NCBI GenBank assembly: GCA_031289385.1
Contig: JAITPP010000021.1
Location: 1-16,840, forward strand
Direction of reading: 5' to 3'
Length of the DNA: 16,840 nucleotides
From: Prevotellaceae bacterium
GTDB lineage: Bacteria; Bacteroidota; Bacteroidia; Bacteroidales; UBA932
Shown: positions 1 to 6,843 of the stretch, piece after piece
Layout: the number at the start of each line of letters is the position of its first letter
Position numbering within the stretch: the stretch's first letter is position 1
Translations under genes and position numbers: made by a program
Notes under the pieces: model-generated
The model's database searches: none
What the model was told of the DNA's origin: nothing
The model's input: the letters and a program-made list of their open reading frames with translations, nothing else

Positions 1-343
1 CAAGTAATGATTTTAATTTTTTGCGAATAATTTTATGATAATCGTTGCCGAAAGCATAACGCGCAATCTTTGGTGCAGCCTCAGTTTGCACAGCATCGCT
101 ATTGTAACTAATCAAAAGACAAATCACCGATTTTGCATTTTCAACAATCAAAGCGGGATTCAAGCGCATTTCAAAATTATTTTGCATATAATTCATCGAT
201 GCGTTATAACCTTTGCTTAGCCAATGGTGCAAAGCGTTTTCTTTGTTGTGCAAAAACTCGGCTTTTGCAATGCCGCAAGCATCAAAGCCGAATTGTGCAG
301 CCTCGTTTTTTACTGTATTCGATATTTCCGACAATGAAATCAT
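1..343 (-). CDS. queG: Epoxyqueuosine reductase QueG, N-terminal part (cut by left window edge)
   Basis: The minus strand is open from an ATG at 343 to the window edge, giving 114 residues. I translated this by hand. It begins MISLSEISNTVKNEAAQFGF and continues with the features of the QueG N-terminal (DUF1730) domain: a DACGIAKAE stretch near residue 22, an HHWLSKGY helix near residue 40, ENAKSVICLLISY near residue 75 and KIARYAFGNDYH near residue 95. QueG is a cytoplasmic cobalamin- and iron-sulfur-dependent enzyme that reduces epoxyqueuosine to queuosine in the wobble position of certain tRNAs. The catalytic Asp and the 4Fe-4S cysteines would lie beyond the edge. The start is the first ATG before the conserved region. 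It sits 46 bases downstream of the GLPGLI remnant, so the two could share a transcript. The family call is firm; completeness cannot be judged. Confidence 0.88.
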   Translation of the reverse strand, partial: MISLSEISNTVKNEAAQFGFDACGIAKAEFLHNKENALHHWLSKGYNASMNYMQNNFEMRLNPALIVENAKSVICLLISYNSDAVQTEAAPKIARYAFGNDYHKIIRKKLKSLL

Positions 344-389
344 AATGCAAAATTACATTATTTTTTTAGTTGTAAGTCGTAATTTTAAA

Positions 390-797
390 TTATTCAAGTT
401 CTATTGGATTGTACGGCATATTTTTAACGGGCGGCAATGGATTTCCATTTTTATCAGTACCTGTTCCTACTGTAAATTCGCCCATTACACTCATAGGATT
501 TTCATGAAATCCTCTCGCTATTTTCAAAAATTCTTTTCTGCTAACTTTTTTAATTTCACTGTCATATTTGCTGATAATCTTCATTATAGGTAAAGATATT
601 TTTTCACAATAAAAACTACAAATGTTTTTACTGCCGATTTCAAGAATCATTACATCAGAATATCCTTTATTGGTAAAAGTATCTAATATGTGCTTGTAGT
701 TATATTTACATCGCAAAATTGTTGTATCCAATATTTCCTGCCCCGACATTTGCGCCGCAAACAGAATTATGACTGCTGATAAAATTATTTTTTTCAT
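390..797 (-). pseudogene. GLPGLI-family secreted protein with the central region missing
   Basis: The 135-residue product has a signal peptide (MKKIILSAVIILFAAQMSGQ) and then matches, as I remember the family, the start of GLPGLI (Porph_ging-type) proteins: a KYNY strand at residue 31, a long loop and a MILEIGSKNICSFY strand near residue 50. From about residue 71 it matches the end of the same family: VSRKEFLKIARGFHENP at residues 85-101, a DKNGNPLPPVK segment and the typical C-terminal PYNPIELE. GLPGLI proteins usually have about 230-280 residues. The missing 100 or so include the GLPGLI motif that names the family. The simplest reading is an in-frame internal deletion near 575-602, leaving both ends. 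The gene has a well-formed promoter and no stop, so a short secreted protein may still be made. The function of the family is unknown to me. Confidence 0.7.
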
Positions 798-817
798 AAA
801 AGCGTTTTTTATTTTCT

Positions 818-848
818 CAAATGTAAAAATAATATATTGTTATGCAAA
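818..848 (-). promoter_or_regulatory. Bacteroidota-type promoter of the GLPGLI remnant
   Basis: On the minus strand TTTG (848-845) is followed, after exactly 19 bases, by TACATTTG (825-818), matching the Bacteroidota sigma-ABfr consensus TTTG-N19-TAnnTTTG. The -7 box ends 20 bases before the ATG at 797, leaving a leader of about 15 bases. This is the best-formed promoter I see in the window. Confidence 0.6.
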
Positions 849-902
849 ATTTTTTCTATTCAGCAAACTTAGTAATTCGTAAATTATTTTATAACTTATT
901 GG

Positions 903-1604
903 TTATAGCCTTTTTAAAAAAATCTTTTTTTTAGATGTTGTTACAACAAAATCCTTTAAATAAAAAGGCTCGAAATAAGCAATATCAACAAAATCGGAGT
1001 TTTTGAATTTTTCTGTTGCAACGTCAATCATTCCTTTTGCTGAGGCTTTGACGGCGGCAAATATTGCATTTGGCGAATTGATTACTGATTTGCATTTTTC
1101 TGCGCCATCGCCGAAAAATATTATTTTGTGAGTTTTTAATAATTCGAAATATGTATTTTCGTCGATAATCTGAGCCGATACTTGGTTTATCATTTCGGCA
1201 TTGGCGGTGAATAACGCCGTGTAAACTTCCATGCGCCGAGCATCAATCATTGGACACAAAAGCGTTTCGGCAGCGGGTTTTGCATTTTCAATTCCTAATT
1301 TTGCCAACGACAACAAACTGCCAACCGCAATAAGCGGCTTACCTGCGCCAAAACACAAACCTTTTGCAGTAGAAACGCCAATGCGCATTCCCGTGTACGA
1401 GCCGGGACCTTCGCTTACGGCAATTGCGTCCAAATCGGCAACATTAATGTTTTGTTGCGTTAAAAGTTCATTTATAAAAACAGATAACTTTACCGCATGA
1501 GCTGGCTCGCCTACGCTTTCGCGCAACGCAACAATTTGCTTGCCTTGCGACAACACAACCGAACAAACGGATGTTCCTGTTTCTATGCTTAATATTTTTG
1601 GCAT
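903..1604 (-). CDS. tsaB: tRNA threonylcarbamoyladenosine synthesis protein TsaB (YeaZ)
   Basis: The 233-residue protein is an ASKHA-fold member of the TsaB family. It opens with the ILSIETGTSVCSVVL strand-loop (residues 4-18), has the EPAHAVKLS segment near residue 33, and carries the hallmark SEGPGSYTGMRIGVSTAKGL at residues 64-83. TsaB is the partner that holds TsaD in the TsaB-TsaD-TsaE complex, which transfers threonylcarbamoyl to A37 of ANN-decoding tRNAs. It is cytoplasmic and usually essential. Length is normal for the family (about 220-240). The ATG at 1604 is directly before the first conserved strand. The gene stands 105 bases upstream of the GLPGLI remnant and has its own -7 box, so it is probably the first gene of a short minus-strand unit. 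Nothing looks damaged. Confidence 0.95.
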   Translation of the reverse strand: MPKILSIETGTSVCSVVLSQGKQIVALRESVGEPAHAVKLSVFINELLTQQNINVADLDAIAVSEGPGSYTGMRIGVSTAKGLCFGAGKPLIAVGSLLSLAKLGIENAKPAAETLLCPMIDARRMEVYTALFTANAEMINQVSAQIIDENTYFELLKTHKIIFFGDGAEKCKSVINSPNAIFAAVKASAKGMIDVATEKFKNSDFVDIAYFEPFYLKDFVVTTSKKKIFLKRL

Positions 1605-1621
1605 TTCTATAAATTATTATG

Positions 1622-1650
1622 CAAAGGTAAAAATAATTGTTGATTTGAAA
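1622..1650 (-). promoter_or_regulatory. Candidate promoter of tsaB
   Basis: TACCTTTG on the minus strand (1629-1622) fits the Bacteroidota -7 box TAnnTTTG and ends 17 bases before the tsaB ATG. The expected upstream TTTG is only approximated by TTTC at 1650-1647, with 17 bases between. That TTTC belongs to the end of the CGCAGAT-type repeat, so the repeat abuts or forms part of the promoter. Confidence 0.45.
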
Positions 1651-1692
1651 TAAGCACGCAGATGACGCAGATACGACAGATTTACGCAGATT
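1638..1692 (+). repeat. CGCAGAT-type intergenic repeat, copy 1
   Basis: The stretch starts with TGTTGATTTGAAA (1638-1650) and continues with phased CGCAGAT/GACAGAT words to about 1692. A second copy, reverse-complemented, lies at 7101-7153. The two share the 13-base end word exactly and differ at three of the next 40 positions plus one single-base insertion. Words of the CGCAGAT/TTACGCAGAT kind recur in intergenic DNA of many bacterial genomes. The interval holds no credible ORF. Confidence 0.7.
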
Positions 1693-1750
1693 TGTTTGAT
1701 TTTAAAAAACCTTCATAATTTGCATTTTTAAAAAATCAATATCATTACAA

Positions 1751-1786
1751 AAAAAAGTTATTGAAAAAACATTCAATAACTTTTTT
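1751..1786 (-). terminator. Intrinsic terminator after the alkaline phosphatase gene
   Basis: A perfect 15-base-pair stem (1751-1765 against 1772-1786) with a 6-base loop begins 26 bases past the phosphatase stop at 1813. The core is GTTATTGAA/TTCAATAAC, and each side ends in a run of A or T. On the minus strand the stem ends in a T-rich run, as expected for Rho-independent termination. The stem is AT-rich, so strength is uncertain. Confidence 0.65.
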
Positions 1787-1812
1787 ATAATAAAATTAAT
1801 CTTCTCTTTCCG

Positions 1813-3030
1813 TTAAAATTCAAAGCCTGCTGCTTTCATAATTTTGCGGGGAATATCGGTGTTGTCGAATTTTCCTGTGAATAATTCTGCGCCTGCTCCG
1901 ATTGCGTAAACGGGAACAAATATTCCTGTGTGTCCTTTTGTGCTGAAACCAACGCCTGCCGCATTATTTATCGAGTCGCAAATTGCTCTGCCGTTTTCTT
2001 TTCCTAAAACGCCTACCGAGCCTGTTTGCCCGTCGAGACTTGCAAAGCCTTGTTTTCCGCCGCCTGTACGCGCTAATGTCATTCCGCCTGTTTCGTGGTC
2101 GGCGGTAACAATTATAAGTGTTTCGTCGGGATATTTATTGTAAAAATCAACGGCAACTTGTACCGCTTCCGATAAATCAACAACTTCTTTTACTGTTCCT
2201 GCGGCGTCGTTGTCGTGTGCTGTCCAATCAATTATGCCGCCTTCTGCCATAATAAAAAACCCTTTGTCTTCTCTTGCTTTAAGAAATTTTATTTCGGCGG
2301 CAACAATATCCGAAAGTTTTGCCTCGCCTTGTTTTCGGTTGATTGCGTACGATAAATTTTGCACGTCGTCATTTTCGTTAAAAAAAGCGACAACTTTTTT
2401 TACGTTTGCCGAAATTTCGTCTGCATTTTTTATTCCTCTGGTGATTGTGTAGCCGTTGTTTTTGGTAATTTCTTCAAGCGATTGCAAGTCTTTGGCTTTG
2501 CCTTTATCCTGCATAAAATTTCCTCCGCCAAAAAAATCAAATCCGCTTTGCCAAAGTTGAAGTCCTATTTCGTAATAGGCGGTGCGGCTAATGTTGTTTG
2601 CATAAAAAACCGCCGGCGTTGCGTGATTTATGGCAACGTTTGAACTTATTCCGATTTTAAATCCGTTTTCTTTAAGTTTATACGAAACGCTTTTCAGTTT
2701 TGTAACCGAATCGGGCGCAATGCAAACCATGAGGTTTTTTGTTTTGTAACCTGTAGAAAATGCTGTTCCCGATGCTGACGAGCAGGTTGTAAAACTGCTT
2801 GCCGAGTATGTCGTTGCAAATCCTGTATAAGGAAATTTTGAAAACGACAAATATTCGCTTCCTATTTTTCCGTTTTTATCCGATAAGTATGCTTCGGTAA
2901 GTGCAACGTGTGATAATCCCATTCCGTCGCCTACAAAAAGAAAAATATATTTGGCTTTTTTATTTGTTTGCGCTAAACATGCACTACAAACCATAATAAT
3001 GCATAAAATTGTTGATATTGTTTTTTTCAT
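1813..3030 (-). CDS. Secreted alkaline phosphatase (PhoA superfamily)
   Basis: This 405-residue protein has an N-terminal signal sequence (MKKTISTILCIIMVCSACLA). A Cys at residue 18 preceded by CSA could be a weak lipobox, so periplasmic or lipoprotein location is open. The metal-binding set of alkaline phosphatases is present: VGDGMG (Asp35), HATP (His136, Thr138), MAEGGIIDWTAH (Glu263, Asp268, His272), TADHETGG (Asp311, His312) and KGHTG (His367). The nucleophile motif is TCSSASGTAFSTG (residues 82-94), with Ser84 aligning to E. coli Ser102 and Cys83 replacing the usual Asp. The enzyme should hydrolyse phosphate monoesters outside the cytoplasm. Length is within the family's range (about 400-550). 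It lies downstream of the exb operon but is separated from it by a terminator. No PHO box could be recognised in the short upstream gap. Substrate is unknown. Confidence 0.93.
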   Translation of the reverse strand: MKKTISTILCIIMVCSACLAQTNKKAKYIFLFVGDGMGLSHVALTEAYLSDKNGKIGSEYLSFSKFPYTGFATTYSASSFTTCSSASGTAFSTGYKTKNLMVCIAPDSVTKLKSVSYKLKENGFKIGISSNVAINHATPAVFYANNISRTAYYEIGLQLWQSGFDFFGGGNFMQDKGKAKDLQSLEEITKNNGYTITRGIKNADEISANVKKVVAFFNENDDVQNLSYAINRKQGEAKLSDIVAAEIKFLKAREDKGFFIMAEGGIIDWTAHDNDAAGTVKEVVDLSEAVQVAVDFYNKYPDETLIIVTADHETGGMTLARTGGGKQGFASLDGQTGSVGVLGKENGRAICDSINNAAGVGFSTKGHTGIFVPVYAIGAGAELFTGKFDNTDIPRKIMKAAGFEF

Positions 3031-3051
3031 CTTAAATTTTTATTGAAAATA

Positions 3052-3078
3052 AAAAGAGGTGCGCTAAACACCTCTTTT
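3052..3078 (-). terminator. Intrinsic terminator of the exb operon
   Basis: AAAAGAGGTG (3052-3061) pairs perfectly with CACCTCTTTT (3069-3078) around a 7-base loop, starting 18 bases past the stop of the last exbD gene (3097). On the minus strand the stem runs into TTTTTATTTT, a good Rho-independent terminator. It lies just before the phosphatase start at 3030 and so separates that gene from the operon. Confidence 0.85.
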
Positions 3079-3096
3079 CATTAATAATTTCTAATA

Positions 3097-3561
3097 TTAT
3101 TCTGCTTTAATAGCATTGTACATAATTTTCAATGCTTGGCAGCGTCTAAGTTCTTCTTTTACATCCGACACAATACCCATTTTTGTATCTTTATCTATTT
3201 TAAGGGCTGTTGTCATATACGGACGGTCTGGTTCATCCATTCCTTCACGACGAGATGCTATAAAATTACGAATATCATCAACCGTTTGAAATGAATCGTC
3301 TAATTGAATACGTGTATCTGTACCGTATCTTGCCTGTTCAGACGCAATAGGTGTACCAATGTTGATATAAACAGTAAGGTCTTTTCGTTCCAATTTAGAA
3401 ACTTCCGATGCTTTTGGAATTTCTGTTTTTACTTTTAATTCTGTTTCGCGCATTGTTGTTGTTACCATAAAAAAGAATAATAAGATAAACACAATGTCGC
3501 CCATAGATGCGGTGCTAAATCCCGCAATCTTTTTTCCTTTTTTTCCTGTGAATTTTGCCAT
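3097..3561 (-). CDS. ExbD/TolR-family biopolymer transport protein, second copy
   Basis: The 154-residue protein has the ExbD plan: a short basic cytoplasmic tail (MAKFTGKKGKK), one membrane helix at about residues 22-36 and a periplasmic domain to the end. Asp22 in STASMGDIVFILLFFF corresponds to the helix Asp that carries protons in ExbD and TolR. The periplasmic part holds the usual beta strands (DLTVYINIG near 61, an LKIDKDTKMG segment near 123) and ends in an alpha-helical ELRRCQALKIMYNAIKAE. It is the last gene of the operon, 11 bases after the other exbD and just before the terminator. With ExbB it would form a proton-driven motor that energises an outer-membrane partner. No TonB gene is seen here, so TonB-like and TolR-like roles cannot be told apart. 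Confidence 0.9.
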   Translation of the reverse strand: MAKFTGKKGKKIAGFSTASMGDIVFILLFFFMVTTTMRETELKVKTEIPKASEVSKLERKDLTVYINIGTPIASEQARYGTDTRIQLDDSFQTVDDIRNFIASRREGMDEPDRPYMTTALKIDKDTKMGIVSDVKEELRRCQALKIMYNAIKAE

Positions 3562-3572
3562 TGTTGTTTCTC

Positions 3573-4157
3573 CTATTTCTTTTTACGTGTATCTTTCGGC
3601 GGTGATTCCGATATTCTTTGCTTATAAATTTGCGTAATAGAGTTGCGCTGTACTTCGTTTAATTCAGAAAATTTTCTGCTGAATCGTGCTTTAGATTCTT
3701 CATCACGCAATTCATTATATGCAGCAGCAAGTTCGTTTTGCACTCGTAAATACGCTTCGTAACTTGTAAAGCGTACATTTTGTAACGAAATAACTGCCTC
3801 TGTTACCATAACGGGTTCTGCTATGCCCGGTATTTCTTCTGGTCTTTTGCTTGATTTTGTAGGGTCGTTTGTCGGGTTAAGAATAAACTCCTTAGCCGCT
3901 GCTTTTAAATCATTAACATCCATAATTCTTCCATTTACCGAAAGCCTATCCTGTCCATCAACAAGGACAATCAAAATGTTATGTGCCTTAATTTCAGGCG
4001 GCTTAATTTCTCCGTCTGGAATTGGAGGTAAAATACGACTTAAACCCATACTCTCATCCATGCTGGATGTCATCAAAAAGAAGCAAAGCAAAAGAAACGA
4101 TATGTCTGACATACCGGCTCCGTTCAGTTCGGGCATTCCTTTCTTTCTTCTTGCCAT
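3573..4157 (-). CDS. ExbD/TolR-family biopolymer transport protein, first copy
   Basis: This 194-residue protein opens with a basic tail and GMSDISFLLLCFFLMTSS (residues 15-32). Asp18 sits at the head of the single membrane helix, as in ExbD. The periplasmic domain (PPIPDGEIKPPEIKAHNILIVLVDG at 44-68, split over two strands) is followed by a longer, charged C-terminal half. Its YLRVQNELAAAYNELRDEESKARF run (136-159) looks strongly helical. The tail KDTRKKK is very basic. It is about 40 residues longer than the second copy, mainly through this C-terminal region, and the two are too different to be a recent duplication. It ends in TAG, 11 bases before the next gene. In Bacteroidota such exbD pairs are common, and the ExbD dimer may be a heterodimer of both products; that is inference. 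Confidence 0.9.
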   Translation of the reverse strand: MARRKKGMPELNGAGMSDISFLLLCFFLMTSSMDESMGLSRILPPIPDGEIKPPEIKAHNILIVLVDGQDRLSVNGRIMDVNDLKAAAKEFILNPTNDPTKSSKRPEEIPGIAEPVMVTEAVISLQNVRFTSYEAYLRVQNELAAAYNELRDEESKARFSRKFSELNEVQRNSITQIYKQRISESPPKDTRKKK

Positions 4158-4177
4158 AGTTTTTTTCTTTTACAAAA

Positions 4178-4630
4178 TTATCTTTTAACAAGTCCTTTAA
4201 GGGCAGACCATACAACTGCTACAACTGCCAATAATAAAGCAATTTCAACTGCAATTATGTTCATACTTGAAATGATAGAACTATCTGTGTATTTTTCTTG
4301 CTGTATCGGTGTCAGAGTAGTCATTATTGTATCGCCATCAGGTTTGCCTTGTGATAAAAGATAAACAATGCCAAAAGCAACAAGAACTCCAACAATAACA
4401 AATAGTGTCCGTTTCATCATTTTCGGATTTTGAAGTATTGAAGGAAGTGGCATTAACAAAGCTAAAACTACTGTAACAAGCAACAATAAAACCGTCCACC
4501 AGAATAATGGATTTATCAATCCCGATTCGCCGCCTTTTATAGCAGAAGAATTAGCAAATGTAAATAATCCCACTATAATAGAAACGACAAAAAGAACTAT
4601 GGTTACTATATTTAATGTTTTTCTTGACAT
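4178..4630 (-). CDS. Four-helix membrane protein of the exb operon, unknown function
   Basis: I do not recognise a named family. The 150-residue product has four likely membrane helices at about residues 8-26, 40-62, 74-93 and 121-146, and a polar loop at 94-120 (GKPDGDTIMTTLTPIQQEKYTD). The short loops and ends are basic (MSRK, NPKMMKR, KGLVKR), which places both termini in the cytoplasm by the positive-inside rule. It starts 4 bases after exbB stops and ends 20 bases before the first exbD, so it is almost certainly translated from the same mRNA. Its place between motor subunits suggests an accessory membrane part of the ExbB-ExbD complex. That is inference from context only. Confidence 0.8.
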   Translation of the reverse strand: MSRKTLNIVTIVLFVVSIIVGLFTFANSSAIKGGESGLINPLFWWTVLLLLVTVVLALLMPLPSILQNPKMMKRTLFVIVGVLVAFGIVYLLSQGKPDGDTIMTTLTPIQQEKYTDSSIISSMNIIAVEIALLLAVVAVVWSALKGLVKR

Positions 4631-4634
4631 GATT

Positions 4635-5357
4635 TTATTTGTTTTTGTATTTTATAACCAAATCTACAAGAGTAATTGATGCATCTTCCATTTTGTTAAC
4701 AATGGTATCAATTTTTGCAAGAATGTAATTGTAGAAAAGTTGAAGTACGATAGCAACAATAAGTCCGGCAACTGTGGTGATAAGAGCAACTTTCATACCT
4801 CCTGCTACAATTGAAGGAGAAATTTGTCCTGCAACTTCAATATCGTTGAAGGCTTGTACCATACCGATAACTGTTCCTAAGAATCCTAATGACGGAGCAA
4901 TAGCGATAAACAATGCAATCCACGAAAGATTGCTTTCTAATTTACCCATTTGTACTCCACCATAGTTAACAACTGCTTTTTCTACCATCTCAACACCTTC
5001 GCTTGCGCGGTCGAGCCCTTGATAAAAAATACTTGCAACAGGACCGCTGGTATTGCGGCAAAGGTCTTTTGCTGCTTCTACGCCGCCGCTTGTAAGCGCG
5101 TTTTCTACATCATCAACAAGTCTTTTCGTGTTCTTATCGGCAAGGTTTAGATAAATAATTCTTTCAATTACAAATGCTAAACCGAGAATAAGACACAGAA
5201 TAATCGGCGTCATAAACAACGGACCTCCATCGATGAAGTTTTTCTTTAATACTTGATGCAAAGGAACAGCAGTTTCTCCTACTGTTTCTTGTGCGATTGC
5301 TAAATTTGCAGTAACGGTTGCGCCCATTGCTGCTAAAAACATAAATAGTTTTTTCAT
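4635..5357 (-). CDS. exbB: ExbB/TolQ/MotA-family proton channel protein
   Basis: The 240-residue protein carries an N-terminal signal-like segment (residues 1-22, ending IAQE), then three membrane helices at about 46-69, 145-170 and 185-212. APSLGFLGTVIGMVQAF (154-170) and VALITTVAGLIVAI (190-203) are the conserved channel segments of the MotA/TolQ/ExbB family. The cytoplasmic part lies between helices 1 and 2. ExbB forms the pentameric ring around an ExbD dimer in the inner membrane and turns proton flow into force on outer-membrane transporters. It is the first gene of a four-gene operon (exbB, unknown, exbD, exbD) running to a terminator at 3052. The leader of about 125 bases upstream is very AT-rich and holds a direct repeat. 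The N-terminal extension is, to my knowledge, common in Bacteroidota ExbB proteins. Confidence 0.93.
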   Translation of the reverse strand: MKKLFMFLAAMGATVTANLAIAQETVGETAVPLHQVLKKNFIDGGPLFMTPIILCLILGLAFVIERIIYLNLADKNTKRLVDDVENALTSGGVEAAKDLCRNTSGPVASIFYQGLDRASEGVEMVEKAVVNYGGVQMGKLESNLSWIALFIAIAPSLGFLGTVIGMVQAFNDIEVAGQISPSIVAGGMKVALITTVAGLIVAIVLQLFYNYILAKIDTIVNKMEDASITLVDLVIKYKNK

Positions 5358-5410
5358 GGCATTTTAAAATTTAATTTTTTTTTAATTTGTTTGTTTTTTA
5401 TTAAGTTCAA

Positions 5411-5454
5411 TATTCTTTATTTTACTTTATTATTATTCTTTATTTTACTTTATT
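5411..5454. repeat. Two 21-base direct repeats upstream of exbB
   Basis: Two identical copies of a 21-base AT-rich word, beginning TATTCTTTATTTTACTTTAT, occupy 5411-5431 and 5434-5454 (period 23). They lie between the candidate exbB promoter and the start codon, so they would be in the 5' leader. The period of about two helical turns would suit a protein bound on one face of the DNA, but low sequence complexity makes replication slippage an equal explanation. Confidence 0.6.
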
Positions 5455-5484
5455 TTTTTCCAATTTTTATCAATTTGAAGGCAC

Positions 5485-5517
5485 CAAATTACAAAAAATT
5501 TTTATAACCACAGCAAA
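5485..5517 (-). promoter_or_regulatory. Weak candidate promoter for the exb operon
   Basis: On the minus strand TTTG (5517-5514) is followed after 21 bases by GTAATTTG (5492-5485), one base off the TAnnTTTG pattern. It would give a leader of about 120 bases before the exbB ATG. No better box exists between ansA and exbB. Confidence 0.3.
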
Positions 5518-5520
5518 AAA

Positions 5521-6543
5521 TTAAGAAATTTCTCCGCGTAAAGATTTTTGTAAATTGTCTTTAATTTGGTTAATTGTCTTATTATTAGCCAATAAGAACC
5601 CCGTTTTTGTTATTGCCGCTTCAAACGTCATATCTTTTCCACAAATCACACCTGTATTTTTAAACAAAATTCCTGTTTCGTAACGTTCCATTTCTACGCT
5701 GCCCACTTGACATTGACTAATGTTTAGCACTATCAAACCTTTGTTGATTGCCGATTGAAATTTCATTAAAAATTTTTCGGATGTGGGCGTATTTCCCGAG
5801 CCAAATGTTTCAATCACAACAGCCTTTAATCCATTTATATTTAATATGTTATCAATAAAATCGCAATTTATGCCGGGAAAAATTTTTAAACCTATAACCG
5901 ATGTGTCCATTTTCGTGTAAATTTTTAACACTTTGTTCGATTTTGGCTTTGCAATTTTCGGAAAATTATATTTTATTTCTACGCCCGATTCTGCCAACGC
6001 AGGATAATTGTATGAGCGAAATGCGTTAAAATTTTCGGCGCTGTGTTTTGTTGTGCGGTTGCCGCGAAATAATTTATCTTCAAAAAATATGCAAACTTCG
6101 GGAACTATCGGCTTTCCGTTTTGTTGCGATGCTGCAATTTCTATTGCCGATAAAATGTTTTCTTTTCCGTCGGTGCGCAACGAATCTATTGGCAATTGGC
6201 TGCCTGTAAAAATCACGGGCTTGTTCAAATTTTCAAGCATAAAACTTAATGCCGATGCCGAATACGACATTGTGTCCGTTCCGTGAAGAATAACAAATCC
6301 GCCGTATAAATCATAATTATTTTGTATAACTGTTGCTATATTTGCCCAAAATTCGGGCTGCACGTCCGAAGAATCAATAGGATTTTTGAACGAATGTGTA
6401 TCTAATTTATATTTGAATTTTTTTAATTCGGGCACTTCTCGCTCTATTTCGCTAAAATCAAACGGAACGAGAACGCCTGTTTTTGCGCTTTGTTTCATTC
6501 CTATTGTTCCGCCTGTATATATCACGAGTACTGAGGTTTCCAT
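5521..6543 (-). CDS. ansA: L-asparaginase, type I (cytoplasmic)
   Basis: The 340-residue protein has both catalytic threonine motifs of the bacterial asparaginase family: YTGGTIGM (residues 9-16, Thr13) and ILHGTDTMSYSASALSFML (85-103), where Thr89 and Asp90 match the classic Thr-Asp pair. It also shows the VIFTGSQLPIDSLRTDG segment expected for substrate-pocket and helix residues. No signal peptide is present, and the length of about 340 fits the cytoplasmic type I enzymes. It should hydrolyse asparagine to aspartate and ammonia. The start at 6543 lies directly before the first beta strand. It stands upstream of exbB in the same direction, with a 163-base gap. I recall asparaginase genes next to exbB/exbD in other Bacteroidota, so the pairing may be an old neighbourhood rather than a functional link. 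Confidence 0.93.
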   Translation of the reverse strand: METSVLVIYTGGTIGMKQSAKTGVLVPFDFSEIEREVPELKKFKYKLDTHSFKNPIDSSDVQPEFWANIATVIQNNYDLYGGFVILHGTDTMSYSASALSFMLENLNKPVIFTGSQLPIDSLRTDGKENILSAIEIAASQQNGKPIVPEVCIFFEDKLFRGNRTTKHSAENFNAFRSYNYPALAESGVEIKYNFPKIAKPKSNKVLKIYTKMDTSVIGLKIFPGINCDFIDNILNINGLKAVVIETFGSGNTPTSEKFLMKFQSAINKGLIVLNISQCQVGSVEMERYETGILFKNTGVICGKDMTFEAAITKTGFLLANNKTINQIKDNLQKSLRGEIS

Positions 6544-6567
6544 GTTTTGTTATGCCAATTTTGTGTG

Positions 6568-6598
6568 CGAAGGTATAAATAAATTATGATTTAGAAAA
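6568..6598 (-). promoter_or_regulatory. Weak candidate promoter of ansA
   Basis: TACCTTCG (minus strand, 6575-6568) differs by one base from the TAnnTTTG box and ends 24 bases before the ATG at 6543. An upstream TTTT (6598-6595) lies at the right 19-base spacing, where TTTG is expected. Beyond it the tandem repeat begins. Confidence 0.35.
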
Positions 6599-6605
6599 AA
6601 AAATT

Positions 6606-6827
6606 AAAGTTTTTAAAGTTTGTCAAGTTATAAAGTTATAAAGTTTGTCAAGTTATAAAGTTTTTAAAGTTTATCAAGTTATCAAGTTTGTAAAGTTTAT
6701 TTATCAAGTTTGTAAAGTTTATCAAGTTATAAAGTTCGTAAAGTTTGTCAAGTTATAAAGTTTTTAAAGTTTATCAAGTTATAAAGTTCGTAAAGTTTAT
6801 CAAGTTATAAAGTTTGTAAAGTTATAA
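6606..6827. repeat. AAAGTT tandem array with a 26-base higher-order unit
   Basis: The whole stretch is built from words of 8-10 bases that each contain AAGTT: AAAGTTTATC or AAAGTTTGTC, AAGTTATA, and AAGTTCGT, AAGTTTGT or AAGTTTTT. In the right half these combine into a 26-base unit (10+8+8) present about four times with small variations. The left half is more scrambled, with 9-base and 18-base partial units. There are no unique spacers, so it is not CRISPR. No reading frame of note passes through it. Copy number is likely to vary by slippage. Confidence 0.85.
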
Positions 6828-6843
6828 GCATTTTCAATTTTTT

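Noticed and set aside
213..593. 126-residue plus-strand ORF at the left end
   Set aside because: It lies opposite queG and the GLPGLI remnant, both of which have clear family similarity and signal features on the minus strand.
6606..6827. CRISPR array
   Set aside because: The units follow each other without unique spacers of constant length, and no cas gene is present.
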